Shown: positions 50,724 to 60,629 of the stretch, piece by piece | How the letters are laid out: each line of letters starts with the position of its first letter | Position numbering within the stretch: the first letter of the stretch is position 1 | Source: Tenericutes bacterium ADurb.BinA124 | GTDB lineage: Bacteria; Bacillota_I; Bacilli_A; ML615J-28; CAG-698 | Direction of reading: 5' to 3' | Assembly (NCBI GenBank): GCA_002068415.1 | Contig: MVZM01000006.1 | Span: 19,442-83,441 of the forward strand | Length of the DNA stretch: 64,000 nucleotides | Notes under the pieces: generated by a model | Seen by the model: the letters and a program-made list of their open reading frames with translations, nothing else | Told to the model about the DNA's origin: nothing | The model's database searches: none | Made by a program: the position numbers and the translations under genes

Positions 50724-51956
50724 ATGAAATTATTAAATGTAAAATCGGAGATTGGTAAATTAAAAAAAGTCCTTGTTCACCGACCGGGTAAGGAGCTCGA
50801 CAATTTAACACCTAAAATGTTGGAACAATTACTCTTTGATGACATTCCTTGGTTGGATATGGCGGTTTCCGAACATAATCATTTTGCAGCACTACTCCAA
50901 AATAAAGGGGTTGAAGTCCTCTACTTATCGGAATTAGTCGCCCAAACACTTGACACCAGCCGAGAAATTCGGGATTTGTTTATCAAACAATTTATTACGG
51001 AAGCCAATGTCACCAGTGAAACCCTGGCATCGGTTTTAACGGATTACTTAAACTCGTTTACCTCAACCTTGGCAATGGTGGAGAAAACAATGGCGGGAAT
51101 TCGCAAGGCCGAGGTTCCCAACTTCACTAAAAGAACATTGTCCGATTATATCAAGGATTACCCCTTTGTTACCGATCCCATGCCCAATCTTTATTTCACG
51201 CGTGACCCCTTTTCAATAATTGAAAACGGACTTGCCATTAGTAAAATGTATACCTTAACACGAAGTCGGGAAACCATTTATGGCGATTTTATCTTTAAAT
51301 ATCATCCCCTTTATGGCAAAGCAAGCATCGATAAATATTACGACCGCCATTTTTTGTCCACCATTGAAGGTGGTGACATTCTCGTCTTAAATGATCATAC
51401 CTTGGCCGTTGGTGTCAGCCAAAGAACTCATCCGGCCGCCATTGAAAAATTAGCGAAAAATTTATTTTACAACAACAAAACCAATTTCGAAACCATTTTA
51501 GCCTTTGACATTCCAAAAAGTCGCTCTTTCATGCACTTGGATACAGCCTTTACGCAAGTCGATTATGGCAAATTCACCATTCATCATGAACTAAAGAATG
51601 CCATTAGGGTTTATGAAATCACCAAAGATGTTAATCGCCCCACCAAATTATTAGTTAAACAAATTGAAAAGAAATTAGAACCCCTATTGGAGCACTACTT
51701 GCAGTGTGAAGTGACCCTTATTCCTTGCGGTGGTGAAGACATTGTTTCTTCGGACCGTGAACAATGGAATGATGGCGCTAATACCCTCGCTATTGCTCCG
51801 GGTGAGGTGATTGTTTATGAACGGAATCACATTACCAATGCGATTCTTGCCCACCATGGTATCAAAGTTAATACCATTCCCTCCAGTGAACTATCCCGCG
51901 GGCGGGGAGGTCCACGGTGTATGAGTATGCCCTTTTACCGCGAAAATATCAAATAA
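50724..51956 (+). CDS. arcA: Arginine deiminase
   Basis: Hydrolyses arginine to citrulline and ammonia. The 410-residue product has KKVLVHRPGKEL, the guanidine-binding NLYFTRDPF, EGGDILVLNDHTLAVGVSQR, and the catalytic Cys399 in RGGPRCMSMPF near the C-terminus. It is the first gene of a ten-gene plus-strand operon. AAAGGA stands seven bases before the ATG. The usual transporter arcD is not in the operon. Confidence 0.97.
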   Translation: MKLLNVKSEIGKLKKVLVHRPGKELDNLTPKMLEQLLFDDIPWLDMAVSEHNHFAALLQNKGVEVLYLSELVAQTLDTSREIRDLFIKQFITEANVTSETLASVLTDYLNSFTSTLAMVEKTMAGIRKAEVPNFTKRTLSDYIKDYPFVTDPMPNLYFTRDPFSIIENGLAISKMYTLTRSRETIYGDFIFKYHPLYGKASIDKYYDRHFLSTIEGGDILVLNDHTLAVGVSQRTHPAAIEKLAKNLFYNNKTNFETILAFDIPKSRSFMHLDTAFTQVDYGKFTIHHELKNAIRVYEITKDVNRPTKLLVKQIEKKLEPLLEHYLQCEVTLIPCGGEDIVSSDREQWNDGANTLAIAPGEVIVYERNHITNAILAHHGIKVNTIPSSELSRGRGGPRCMSMPFYRENIK

Positions 51957-51971
51957 AAGAAAGGAACATCT

Positions 51972-52973
51972 ATGAACATTAATCTTAAAGGCCGCAGTTT
52001 ATTAAGCTTGCGTGACTACAGCCCAGAAGAAATTGCTTATTTACTTGATTTATCGAAACAACTGAAGAGCGAAAAAAAGCAAGGAATTTACACCTTTCCT
52101 TTACGAGGCAAAAACATCGTTATTATTTTTGAAAAAGATTCAACTAGAACCCGCTGTGCTTTTGAAGTCGCGGCTTATGATTTAGGAATGAATGTTACTT
52201 ATTTGGGACCAACCGGTTCCCAAATGGGAAAAAAAGAAAGTGTTAAAGACACGGCTCGCGTTTTGGGAAGAATGTATGACGGCATTGAATATCGCGGTTT
52301 CCAACAAGAAACCGTCGAAATATTAGCCCAGTATTCCCAAGTTCCAGTTTGGAACGGCTTAACGGATAGCTATCACCCTACCCAAATATTAGCCGACTTT
52401 TTAACAATCCTAGAACATAAAGGTAAGTTAAAAAAAGTTAAAATGGCTTATTTAGGAGATGCTCGTTACAATATGGGCAACTCATTAATGATGGGAGCGG
52501 CCAAAATGGGGATGGATTTCCGGGCCGTCGCTCCCAAAAAACTATGGCCAAGTCCCCAGTTGGTAGAGTATTGCGAAAAGGTCGCCCAAACTACGGGCGC
52601 CAAAATTACTTTAACTGATGATGTAGCGGTGGGAACGAAGGATGTTGATGTTGTGTACACCGATGTTTGGGTTTCCATGGGTGAATCCGAAGCCGTTTGG
52701 GAAGAACGAATTCGCATGTTAATGCCTTATCAAGTAAACAGCGAGCTAATGAAAAACACTTCCCCACAAGCGATTTTTATGCATTGTTTGCCAGCTTTTC
52801 ATAATTTAGAAACCACCATCGGTAAAGAAGTTTACCAAAAATATCAGCTTAACGGCATTGAGGTTAGCGAAGAGGTTTTTGAAGGTCCGCAATCAGTGGT
52901 CTTTGATGAAGCCGAAAATCGTCTTCACACCATCAAAGCTATTATGTATGCGACCTTAGGAAATTTAAAATGA
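51972..52973 (+). CDS. arcB: Ornithine carbamoyltransferase (catabolic)
   Basis: Splits citrulline with phosphate into ornithine and carbamoyl phosphate. Carbamoyl phosphate motif [20 protein letters not shown], the GMGQxx-like [18 protein letters not shown], and the ornithine site HCLPAFH are present. The 333 residues are normal. The stop TGA overlaps the arcC start (ATGA), which also shows TGA is a stop in this organism. Confidence 0.96.
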   Translation: MNINLKGRSLLSLRDYSPEEIAYLLDLSKQLKSEKKQGIYTFPLRGKNIVIIFEKDSTRTRCAFEVAAYDLGMNVTYLGPTGSQMGKKESVKDTARVLGRMYDGIEYRGFQQETVEILAQYSQVPVWNGLTDSYHPTQILADFLTILEHKGKLKKVKMAYLGDARYNMGNSLMMGAAKMGMDFRAVAPKKLWPSPQLVEYCEKVAQTTGAKITLTDDVAVGTKDVDVVYTDVWVSMGESEAVWEERIRMLMPYQVNSELMKNTSPQAIFMHCLPAFHNLETTIGKEVYQKYQLNGIEVSEEVFEGPQSVVFDEAENRLHTIKAIMYATLGNLK

Positions 52974-53902
52974 GTCGAATTGTTCTAGCCCTTGGAGGAA
53001 ATGCTTTAGGAAATACACCCCCTGAACAACAACAACTAGTTAAGGATACGGCCCAAGCGCTAGCCGGAATTATTGCTGGCGGCCATGAACTTATTATCAC
53101 TCATGGTAACGGACCACAAGTCGGGATGATTAATTTAGCCTTTGAAACAGCAGCTAAAGTCAATAACAATATTCCGGAAATGCCTTTTCCGGAATGCGGG
53201 GCGATGAGCCAGGGTTATATTGGCTTTCATTTGCAGAATGCTTTACAAAAAGAACTCACTAATTTAAACTTCCCCCATCAAGTTGCCACAATCATCACTC
53301 AAGTAGTTGTCAAGCAAGACGATCCCGCCTTTTTAGCACCAACTAAACCGATTGGTTCTTTCTATACTGAGGATGAAGCTAAGCAAATAGCGAAAGAAAA
53401 AGCTTATGTGATGAAAGAGGATGCGGGGCGGGGCTACCGTCGGGTTGTTCCCTCTCCCAAACCCGTAGGGATTGTGGAACTGGATACTATTAAGACGCTC
53501 GTAGCTGCTCATCATCCGGTGATTACAGTTGGCGGGGGCGGGATTCCGGTTATTTGGGATCACGACCACTATCGTGGTGTTGCCGCCGTTATTGATAAAG
53601 ATTGGGCCAGTGCCGTTTTAGCGGATGAATTAAATGCTGATTTATTAGTCATTTTAACAGCTGTCGATTTTGTTGCCATTAATTATGGCAAGCACAATCA
53701 AAAAAATCTACAGGAAATCAAACTGGCAGAATTAAAAAACTATCTTGATGAGGGGCATTTTGCTAAGGGCAGCATGCTTCCAAAAATTGAAGCAGTAATC
53801 AGTTTTGTAGAAAAAAAGCCGCATCGTCAAGCCATCATCGCCTCTTTACAAAAAGTGGCCTTGGCATTATCTAATCAAAGCGGCACAAAAATTGTTAACT
53901 AA
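52970..53902 (+). CDS. arcC: Carbamate kinase
   Basis: Transfers phosphate from carbamoyl phosphate to ADP, the ATP-yielding step of the arginine deiminase pathway. Motifs: [47 protein letters not shown] and VGGGGIPVI. The length of 310 is normal. It overlaps arcB by four bases. Confidence 0.97.
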   Translation: MSRIVLALGGNALGNTPPEQQQLVKDTAQALAGIIAGGHELIITHGNGPQVGMINLAFETAAKVNNNIPEMPFPECGAMSQGYIGFHLQNALQKELTNLNFPHQVATIITQVVVKQDDPAFLAPTKPIGSFYTEDEAKQIAKEKAYVMKEDAGRGYRRVVPSPKPVGIVELDTIKTLVAAHHPVITVGGGGIPVIWDHDHYRGVAAVIDKDWASAVLADELNADLLVILTAVDFVAINYGKHNQKNLQEIKLAELKNYLDEGHFAKGSMLPKIEAVISFVEKKPHRQAIIASLQKVALALSNQSGTKIVN

Positions 53903-53916
53903 AAAAAGGAGAATGT

Positions 53917-54978
53917 ATGCGTAAAGAAAATGTGAAAGTCGTTATTTGGGGCTTTGGAGCCATGGGAAGTGGCATGGCCAAGTTAATTCTATCCAAAAAA
54001 GGTTTTACGATTACCGGTGTCTGTGACAAAAACCCCCGCTATGTCGGCAAAAGTATCTTTTCAATATTGAAAGTTGATCAACATAAGCATCCCGATGTCA
54101 TCATCAAAGCGAATATTGAAGAAATTATTACTAACAAAAGCTGTGATGTTGTTCTGCTAGCAACCGATTCCTTTACCGCAAAAGCTTTCCCCAAAATTAA
54201 ATGCTTACTTGAGCATCAAGTCAATGTTATTTCTACAGCGGAAGAAATGGCTTATCCCAAAGCTAATGAACCGGCTTTAACGAAAGAATTGCATGAATTA
54301 GCTTTAAAAAATGGCGTTACGGTTCTCGGAACAGGCATCAACCCCGGCATGATGATGGATTTGTTAGTCATTGCCATGACGGGGGTAATGGAAAAAGTTG
54401 AGGAAATTTCTGTCAGTCGGGTCAACAGTTTATCACCATTTGGCGAAACCGTGATGGAAGAGCAGGGTGTTGGTTTATCCATTGCTGCTTTTAAAGAAAA
54501 ACAACAACAAGGTTTATTAGCTGGCCATGTCGGTTTTCGAGAATCGATTACGATGATTGCTGATGCCCTCGGTTGGAATCTAAGCAAGTTTTCGCAATCC
54601 ATGGAACCGATTATCACCGAAGTGGACCGCAAAAGTGCTTTTGGCCAGGCCCTTTGTGGGCATGTGGCCGGCGTGGATATGATTGGGGAAGGGGAAGTCG
54701 ATGGGAAGCCTTTAATCCACATGCGCCATCCCCAACAAATTGAACCGGGGAGCGCTGGGGTCATCACCGGTGATTACATTACCATCCTCGGGACGCCACC
54801 GGTTAATTTGCGCATTAACCCGGAAATTGACGGCGGAAAAGGGACGATTGCCATTTGTGTCAATATGATTCCCCATGTTATCAACGCAAAACCAGGCTTA
54901 AAAACGATGCTCGATTTACCGGTTCCCCGCGCCATCATGGGTGATGTCCGCCAAATGATTGACGAGGAGGAAAGATAG
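53917..54978 (+). CDS. ord: 2,4-diaminopentanoate dehydrogenase
   Basis: NAD(P)-dependent oxidative deamination of (2R,4S)-2,4-diaminopentanoate to 2-amino-4-oxopentanoate. The N-terminal Rossmann motif is VVIWGFGAMGSGMAKLILSK; LGTGINPGMMMDLL and HVGFRESITMIADALGW follow, as in the Acetoanaerobium/Clostridium enzyme. The 353-residue length agrees. AAAAAGGAG precedes the ATG, and its end overlaps ortA by one base. Identification is strengthened by ort and ora genes behind it. Confidence 0.93.
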   Translation: MRKENVKVVIWGFGAMGSGMAKLILSKKGFTITGVCDKNPRYVGKSIFSILKVDQHKHPDVIIKANIEEIITNKSCDVVLLATDSFTAKAFPKIKCLLEHQVNVISTAEEMAYPKANEPALTKELHELALKNGVTVLGTGINPGMMMDLLVIAMTGVMEKVEEISVSRVNSLSPFGETVMEEQGVGLSIAAFKEKQQQGLLAGHVGFRESITMIADALGWNLSKFSQSMEPIITEVDRKSAFGQALCGHVAGVDMIGEGEVDGKPLIHMRHPQQIEPGSAGVITGDYITILGTPPVNLRINPEIDGGKGTIAICVNMIPHVINAKPGLKTMLDLPVPRAIMGDVRQMIDEEER

Positions 54979-55280
54979 TGATTAAGAAAAACACATGGGT
55001 ACAAATTGAAAAAGTCGTTTTAAAACCGGAAGAGCGCGCCGCCAATGTTCCCCTCGATACGAAACAAGTTCCGCTTTTAATGTGGGTCAAAGGCTATTTG
55101 CAAAATGATGCCCAAAGCGGTGATTTAGTCAGCATAACAACTCTAAGCGGACGAACTGAAGAAGGTCTTCTTGTTGCGGAAAACCCGGCCTTCAAACATA
55201 ATTATGGCGATTTCGTGCCTGAAATCTTACAAATCAACCAAATGGTTAAAAAAATATTATTTGGTGATTCCCATGATTAA
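54978..55280 (+). CDS. ortA: 2-amino-4-oxopentanoate thiolase, alpha subunit
   Basis: A small 100-residue subunit (KNTWVQIEKVVLKPEERAAN...; MWVKGYLQND; PAFKHNYGDFVPEI) recognised as OrtA, which with OrtB cleaves 2-amino-4-oxopentanoate with CoA into alanine and acetyl-CoA. The start codon is GTG within the end of ord (AGATAGTG), with GAGGAGG upstream. It overlaps ortB by eight bases. Confidence 0.92.
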   Translation: MIKKNTWVQIEKVVLKPEERAANVPLDTKQVPLLMWVKGYLQNDAQSGDLVSITTLSGRTEEGLLVAENPAFKHNYGDFVPEILQINQMVKKILFGDSHD

Positions 55281-56691
55281 TCAAAATTCATATCAAGCCG
55301 TTATGGCTCGTAAAAACGAAATCATGAAAAAAGCGGTGGGCATTGATTATTCATTATACGAAACTGGAAAAATCAGCTTTGATTATGAAAAGTTAATGCG
55401 TGATAATGGCTATCCGCTCTCTGGAATCGAAGCCATTCAAAAAGCTCATGGCGTCGGCAGTACCCCGCTTAAAGAACTTCATAACATCACCGCTTTAGCA
55501 CGACATTATTGCCCCAAAGGATTTGGAGCCCGCATTTTTATTAAAGACGAAGCTTTAAATGATTCGGGAAGTTTTAAAGCGCGCCGGGCATCTGTTGCCG
55601 TTTACCGGGCTAAAACTTTAGGTTACAAGGGTGTTATCGCCGCCACTAGCGGTAACTATGGGGCGGCGGTCGCCTCACAAGCCGCCAAATATGGTTTAAA
55701 ATGTATTGTCATCCAAGAATGTTATGACAGCCATCAAGTTGGTCAACCGGAAATCATTGAAAAAGCTCGCGCTTGCGAAGCTTATGGAGCGGAAGTTATC
55801 CAATTAAGTGTTGGTCCGGAATTATTCTATACCTTTTTAAGACTGTTAGAAGAAACAGGTTATTTTAATGCTTCGTTATACACCCCCTTTGGGATTGCCG
55901 GAATTGAAACTTTAGGAAGCGAATTAGTCCAAGATTGTTTAGTGCAAACAAAAAAACTTCCCAATATGGTTGTTTGTACCAATGCCGGTGGGGGTAATCT
56001 TAGCGGAACGGCCCGTGGCATTAAGAAAGCAACGGACAAAGCGATTACAATTGTCGGCGCCAGTGTCAACCTTAAAGGTTTACACATGGCCAGTGACCAT
56101 GATTTTAACCGGAAATCATTCACAACCGGACATACGGGTTTTGGAATGCCTTTTATGACCAATCCCGACCGCAGTGATGTCCCACGTTCTGCTGCTCGCC
56201 CCTTACGCTATATTGACCGCTATGTGACGGTCACCCAAGGGGAAGTCTTTTTTATGACGGAAACCTTGGTTGCTTTAGAAGGAATTGAACGAGGTCCCGC
56301 CGGGAATACCTCCTTAGCCGCGGCCTTTAGTTTAGCCCAGTCCTTGCCCGCCTCACAAATAATTGTCGTACAGGAAACAGAATACACGGGTGCCGGAAAG
56401 CATCATCAAGCACAGCTTGCTTTCGCAAAACAAAACGGCATCAAAGTTGATTTCGGAAATCCGCAGGATGAAATTCCCGGAACATCGATTATTCTACCAA
56501 GTCATCCGGGTTTAATCAAAGCCCAAGAAGTTGATTTAAACCAGATTCGTCAATCGCTTGTAAAAAACAGCGTTAAAAATGAACAATTCATTACCGAAGT
56601 TGATTTAGATTTTCTCTGTCAAGAGACGAACCAGGATTATCCGTGGCTTAAAAACGAATTAAAAAAATTAGGAATAGGAGTGATTAAATAA
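55273..56691 (+). CDS. ortB: 2-amino-4-oxopentanoate thiolase, beta subunit
   Basis: The PLP-dependent catalytic subunit, of the tryptophan synthase-beta/threonine synthase fold. The PLP lysine is in NDSGSFKARRASVA, the phosphate loop in TNAGGGNLSGTARG, and AATSGNYGAAVASQAAKYG is the substrate loop. Thiolysis by a PLP enzyme is the special feature of OrtAB. I start at ATG 55273 (MINQNSYQAV), giving 472 residues; an open frame from 55171 overlaps ortA and is not likely. Confidence 0.93.
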   Translation: MINQNSYQAVMARKNEIMKKAVGIDYSLYETGKISFDYEKLMRDNGYPLSGIEAIQKAHGVGSTPLKELHNITALARHYCPKGFGARIFIKDEALNDSGSFKARRASVAVYRAKTLGYKGVIAATSGNYGAAVASQAAKYGLKCIVIQECYDSHQVGQPEIIEKARACEAYGAEVIQLSVGPELFYTFLRLLEETGYFNASLYTPFGIAGIETLGSELVQDCLVQTKKLPNMVVCTNAGGGNLSGTARGIKKATDKAITIVGASVNLKGLHMASDHDFNRKSFTTGHTGFGMPFMTNPDRSDVPRSAARPLRYIDRYVTVTQGEVFFMTETLVALEGIERGPAGNTSLAAAFSLAQSLPASQIIVVQETEYTGAGKHHQAQLAFAKQNGIKVDFGNPQDEIPGTSIILPSHPGLIKAQEVDLNQIRQSLVKNSVKNEQFITEVDLDFLCQETNQDYPWLKNELKKLGIGVIK

Positions 56692-57069
56692 ATGGACAAA
56701 CCACAAATACGACCGGATGATTTTGAACAAAGACGAGCTCATTTGCGCACTTTAAGTGACGAACAATTATACGAGTTGTTTTGGAAATATGCCGAAAAAA
56801 CCACCCAACCACTAATTCAGTTGGCTTATAATCATACCAGTCCGGCAATTGAGCGCTCCGTCCTTTTACGGATGGGCTTTTCCAGTTTGGAAGCCAAAGT
56901 CTTAGTGGAAAAAACGATTGACCATCAACTGATGGGCAAAGGGGCGGGCCATGTGGTCTTTCGCTATGCTAAAATCACTGGCCAATCCCTCCGTGAAGCC
57001 GGTCTTTGTTTGATGAAGGACCAAGGCTGGGCGGAAGTTCTGGCCAGTTTTGGAGGTAAACCATGCTAA
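56692..57069 (+). CDS. oraS: D-ornithine 4,5-aminomutase, S subunit
   Basis: The 125-residue small subunit of the adenosylcobalamin- and PLP-dependent aminomutase that converts D-ornithine to 2,4-diaminopentanoate. It starts immediately after the ortB stop. RPDDFEQRRAHLRTLSDEQL and the C-terminal GAGHVVFRYAKITGQSLREAG are the family marks. It overlaps oraE by seven bases. Confidence 0.94.
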   Translation: MDKPQIRPDDFEQRRAHLRTLSDEQLYELFWKYAEKTTQPLIQLAYNHTSPAIERSVLLRMGFSSLEAKVLVEKTIDHQLMGKGAGHVVFRYAKITGQSLREAGLCLMKDQGWAEVLASFGGKPC

Positions 57070-59273
57070 AAGCCAATGAGAAACTCAATCTTCATGAAAT
57101 TTTAAAAGATTTAGATAAGTACGAACCAAGACGGCGAGGTTGGGTGTGGCGAAAACCAAAACCGCATTTAGTCTTAGACGGTTATGAATATCGCGATGCT
57201 TCCACTTCGTTAAAGCAAAGTATTCCTTTACCCGCTGCTAAGAATTTCAACCAAATTGATCCGCAACCGGTGCAATCAATTACGACCGAAATTGCTTCCG
57301 GTCGTTTTGAAGATGATATTCGGCGAATGCGGATGGCCGCTTGGCACGGTGCGGACCACATTATGGTCATTAGAACCGCCGGACAATCCCATTTTGATGG
57401 TTTGATTGAAGGGACTCCGCAAGGCGTTGGTGGCGTCCCCATTACCCGCAAACAAGTTCGCGCCCAAAGAAAAGCACTGGATTTAATTGAAGATGAAGTC
57501 GGACGCCCGATTAATTATCATTCCTATGTCTCCGGCGTTGCCGGTCCCGACATTGCCGTCATGTTTGCGGAAGAAGGCATCAATGGGGCCCATCAAGATC
57601 CGCAGTATAATGTTCTTTATCGTAACATCAATATGATTCGTTCGTTTGTTGATGCAGCCGAATCCAAAAAAATCATGGCTTGGGGCGAGATTCTCCAAAT
57701 CGATGGTGCTCACAATGCCAATGCTACCGCAAAGGAAGCTTGGAAAGTCATGCCGGAGTTGATGGTTCAACATGCCATCAACTGTCAATTTTCTGTTTTT
57801 TCCGGAATGAAGAAAAGCAATATTGCCCTGTCAACCGTTCCGCCAACCACCGCTCCGGCTCCTGATTTAAAAATTAATTTGCCTTATGCGGTTGCTCTCC
57901 GTGATTTCTTTAAGGATTATCGCATGCGAGCACAAATGAACACGAAATATATGGAATCATCAACACGGGAAGCGACTGTTACCCATGTTTTAAATATGAT
58001 GATTTCCAAACTAACCAGTGCCGATATTCAATCGACCATCACTCCCGATGAAGGACGCAATGTGCCTTGGCATATGTATAATGTGGAAGCCTGCGATACG
58101 GCTAAACAAGCCTTAATTGGCATGGACGGATTACTGGATTTAGTCACAGTTAGAACTGACGGCTATATGAAAACCCGCGTTCGGGAATTAAAAGAGCGCG
58201 CCGTCCTCTTCTTTGAAGAATTACTAGCCACCGGTGGCTATTTTGAAGCGGTCGAAAAAGGCTTTTTTATTGATTCGGGAATTTATCCGGAGCGCAATGG
58301 TGACGGAATTATTCGAAAAATCCATGGCGGCATTGGTAATGACAGCGTTTATGAACGCGATTATGATTATTTTGCACCCGTGACGGCCCATTTTGGCTAT
58401 AACAATGTCGAACAATATGACATCAAAGCCCAAAACAATCCATCATCACTCATCAACGGTTGTACTTTTGAAGACCGAAAGAAAATTCAATTTATTGATG
58501 AACTTGACCCCAACGATAATGTTGATGTGCGCATGCAAGAAAATGCCGCTTACCGTAATACTTCCTTAATAAAACCGGAAGTTGAATGGCTAGCGGATGG
58601 TTATGTCGTTGTCGATTTAACCGTCCCCGTTGATGTGAAAACAGCGGCCGTGGTCGGTTTGGAAATTGGCAAAAAAATGAATTTACAAGATGTGGAAGTT
58701 ATTCATAAAGAAATCCTTCATCCCAGTGAAGCAACTCGAATCCAAATCAAAGGTCGCGTTCCTTTTGATATTAATCTTGATGATTTGGTGATTCCGGAAG
58801 ATCCGATTACCTTATCCGACCAAGAAATCAGTGATTTTGTTAAGGAACACCCCTTTGTGATTGTAGCCGGAACCGTTGGTGAAGATGAACATTCTGTCGG
58901 ATTACGAGAAATTATCGATATCAAACATGGCGGTATTGAAAAATATGGGATTATGTGTGAATATTTAGGCACCTCGGTCCCAGTCGCAAAATTAGTTGAT
59001 GCGGCGATTGAACTTCATGCCGATGCAATTTTAATGTCAACCATTATCTCCCATGATGATGTTCACTATAAAAACATGAAGAAAATTCATGAATATGCTT
59101 TAGAAAAAGGCGTTCGTCAACAATTAATCATCATTGCCGGTGGAACCCAAGTTGCTTCCGATTTAGCCAAAAAAGCGGGTGTCGATGAAGGCTTTGGTCG
59201 GGGAACGAAAGGTGCACATGTAGCAACTTTCCTTGTTCAAAAGAAAAAGGAAATGATGAAGCATGAAAATTGA
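57063..59273 (+). CDS. oraE: D-ornithine 4,5-aminomutase, E subunit
   Basis: The 736-residue catalytic subunit. An N-terminal TIM-barrel-like region (about 90-400, MRMAAWHGADHIMVIRTAG, TPQGVGGVPITRKQVRAQRK) binds PLP phosphate and substrate; the C-terminal Rossmann domain (about 595-736) binds B12 with DEHSVG (Asp608, His610, Gly613: DxHxxG). Lys621 in IIDIKHGG matches the lysine that holds PLP in the resting enzyme. AGGT lies before the ATG. The enzyme needs external B12, which the riboswitch-controlled ECF transporter in this window could supply. Confidence 0.95.
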   Translation: MLKANEKLNLHEILKDLDKYEPRRRGWVWRKPKPHLVLDGYEYRDASTSLKQSIPLPAAKNFNQIDPQPVQSITTEIASGRFEDDIRRMRMAAWHGADHIMVIRTAGQSHFDGLIEGTPQGVGGVPITRKQVRAQRKALDLIEDEVGRPINYHSYVSGVAGPDIAVMFAEEGINGAHQDPQYNVLYRNINMIRSFVDAAESKKIMAWGEILQIDGAHNANATAKEAWKVMPELMVQHAINCQFSVFSGMKKSNIALSTVPPTTAPAPDLKINLPYAVALRDFFKDYRMRAQMNTKYMESSTREATVTHVLNMMISKLTSADIQSTITPDEGRNVPWHMYNVEACDTAKQALIGMDGLLDLVTVRTDGYMKTRVRELKERAVLFFEELLATGGYFEAVEKGFFIDSGIYPERNGDGIIRKIHGGIGNDSVYERDYDYFAPVTAHFGYNNVEQYDIKAQNNPSSLINGCTFEDRKKIQFIDELDPNDNVDVRMQENAAYRNTSLIKPEVEWLADGYVVVDLTVPVDVKTAAVVGLEIGKKMNLQDVEVIHKEILHPSEATRIQIKGRVPFDINLDDLVIPEDPITLSDQEISDFVKEHPFVIVAGTVGEDEHSVGLREIIDIKHGGIEKYGIMCEYLGTSVPVAKLVDAAIELHADAILMSTIISHDDVHYKNMKKIHEYALEKGVRQQLIIIAGGTQVASDLAKKAGVDEGFGRGTKGAHVATFLVQKKKEMMKHEN

Positions 59274-60627
59274 TGCCCTCGTTTATGAAATTGGCTCAAC
59301 AACAACAGTCGTTAATGCCTTTAATCATTTAGATAGCACCCCGGTTTTTCTCGGTCAGGCTTATGCCCCCACTACAGTCTTGCAAGGTGATGTCCGCATC
59401 GGTATCAAGCAAGCGCTTGACCATTTACAAAATCAATTAAAGACTATTTTAGAACCAACGCATAGCTTTGCTTGTTCATCAGCTGCCGGTGGTTTAAAAA
59501 TGAGCGTCCATGGTTTAGTTTATGATATGACGGTGAAAGCGGCCAAAGAAGCCGCCCTTGGAGCCGGAGCCAATATTCGTTTTTTAACGGCCGGTCCTTT
59601 AACCAAGACGGATGTGGAAAAAATAAAAACGCTGGGATTAAATATTATCCTCATTGCCGGCGGTGTTGACTATGGCGAAACCCAGACGGCCTTATTCAAT
59701 GCGCAAACCATCGCTAAGTTGCAACTCAACATCCCAGTCATCTATTGTGGCAATATTGCCAACCAAGATGCTATTAAAACCATTTTTACCGAACATCATC
59801 AAAGCCAATACTTATTTGTAACCGAAAATGTCTATCCCAAAATTGATGTTTTGCAGGTTGATGAAGTGAGAACGGTAATCCAAAATGTTTTTGAAAAACA
59901 TATTACCAATGCTCCCGGCATGGAACATGTCCGCGATGCTGTTTTCGGAACCATTATCCCTACTCCCGGTGCAGTAATGGCAGCGGCTCTTTGCTTACAA
60001 AAAGAACTGGGTGATTTAGTTTGCATTGATGTCGGGGGGGCAACTACCGATATTCATTCGGTTTGTGAAGATAACCCTGAGCATGTAAAAATGTTACTTA
60101 ATCCGGAACCGTTTGCCAAGAGAACGGTAGAAGGTGATTTGGGGGTCTATATCAATAAAGACCATCTAATATCTTTAATTGGGATGGCTAAATTGCAAAA
60201 AGAACTACAGTTATCCGAATCACAACTTTTAGGATTACTTAAAAACTATCAATCAATCCCCAGCGAAGAACAAATTCCCCTTGTTAGGCGCTTAAGCCAA
60301 GAAGCTTTATCACAAAGTTTAAACCGTCATGCCGGGAAATATATTACTGTTTACGGCACATCGGGTAAAAGTAAATCCATTGAAGGAAAGGACTTAACAG
60401 CTATCAAATATGTCATCGGCACGGGGGGCGTCCTCAGTCGAATCGCAGGTGGCAAAGCCTTGATGGAAGATGTTTTTAAAAACAGTTCGGAGCAAATCCT
60501 CCTGCCAAAAACAAATCTCCAAATCCTCATTGACCACAATTACAATATGGCCACTTTGGGAGTTTTATCAAAGACATTCCCACAAGCTGCCCTAGTTTTA
60601 TTAAAAGAATCCTTAAGATGGAGGTAG
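59263..60627 (+). CDS. GlmL/MutL-like ASKHA protein, probable aminomutase reactivation factor
   Basis: A 454-residue protein of the actin/Hsp70 ATPase fold: EIGSTTTVVNAFNHL is phosphate loop 1, LVCIDVGGATTDIHSV is phosphate loop 2, and VIGTGGVLSRIAGG the adenosine part. It belongs to the GlmL/MutL family found beside glutamate mutase and ornithine aminomutase genes. These are thought to protect or reactivate B12 mutases after cofactor damage; the role is inferred. It overlaps oraE by 11 bases and orr nearly touches it. Confidence 0.88.
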   Translation: MKIDALVYEIGSTTTVVNAFNHLDSTPVFLGQAYAPTTVLQGDVRIGIKQALDHLQNQLKTILEPTHSFACSSAAGGLKMSVHGLVYDMTVKAAKEAALGAGANIRFLTAGPLTKTDVEKIKTLGLNIILIAGGVDYGETQTALFNAQTIAKLQLNIPVIYCGNIANQDAIKTIFTEHHQSQYLFVTENVYPKIDVLQVDEVRTVIQNVFEKHITNAPGMEHVRDAVFGTIIPTPGAVMAAALCLQKELGDLVCIDVGGATTDIHSVCEDNPEHVKMLLNPEPFAKRTVEGDLGVYINKDHLISLIGMAKLQKELQLSESQLLGLLKNYQSIPSEEQIPLVRRLSQEALSQSLNRHAGKYITVYGTSGKSKSIEGKDLTAIKYVIGTGGVLSRIAGGKALMEDVFKNSSEQILLPKTNLQILIDHNYNMATLGVLSKTFPQAALVLLKESLRWR

Positions 60628-60629
60628 GA

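Noticed and set aside
55171..55272. Longer N-terminus for ortB
   Set aside because: The extra 34 codons overlap ortA in another frame and lack similarity; the ATG at 55273 gives the family start.
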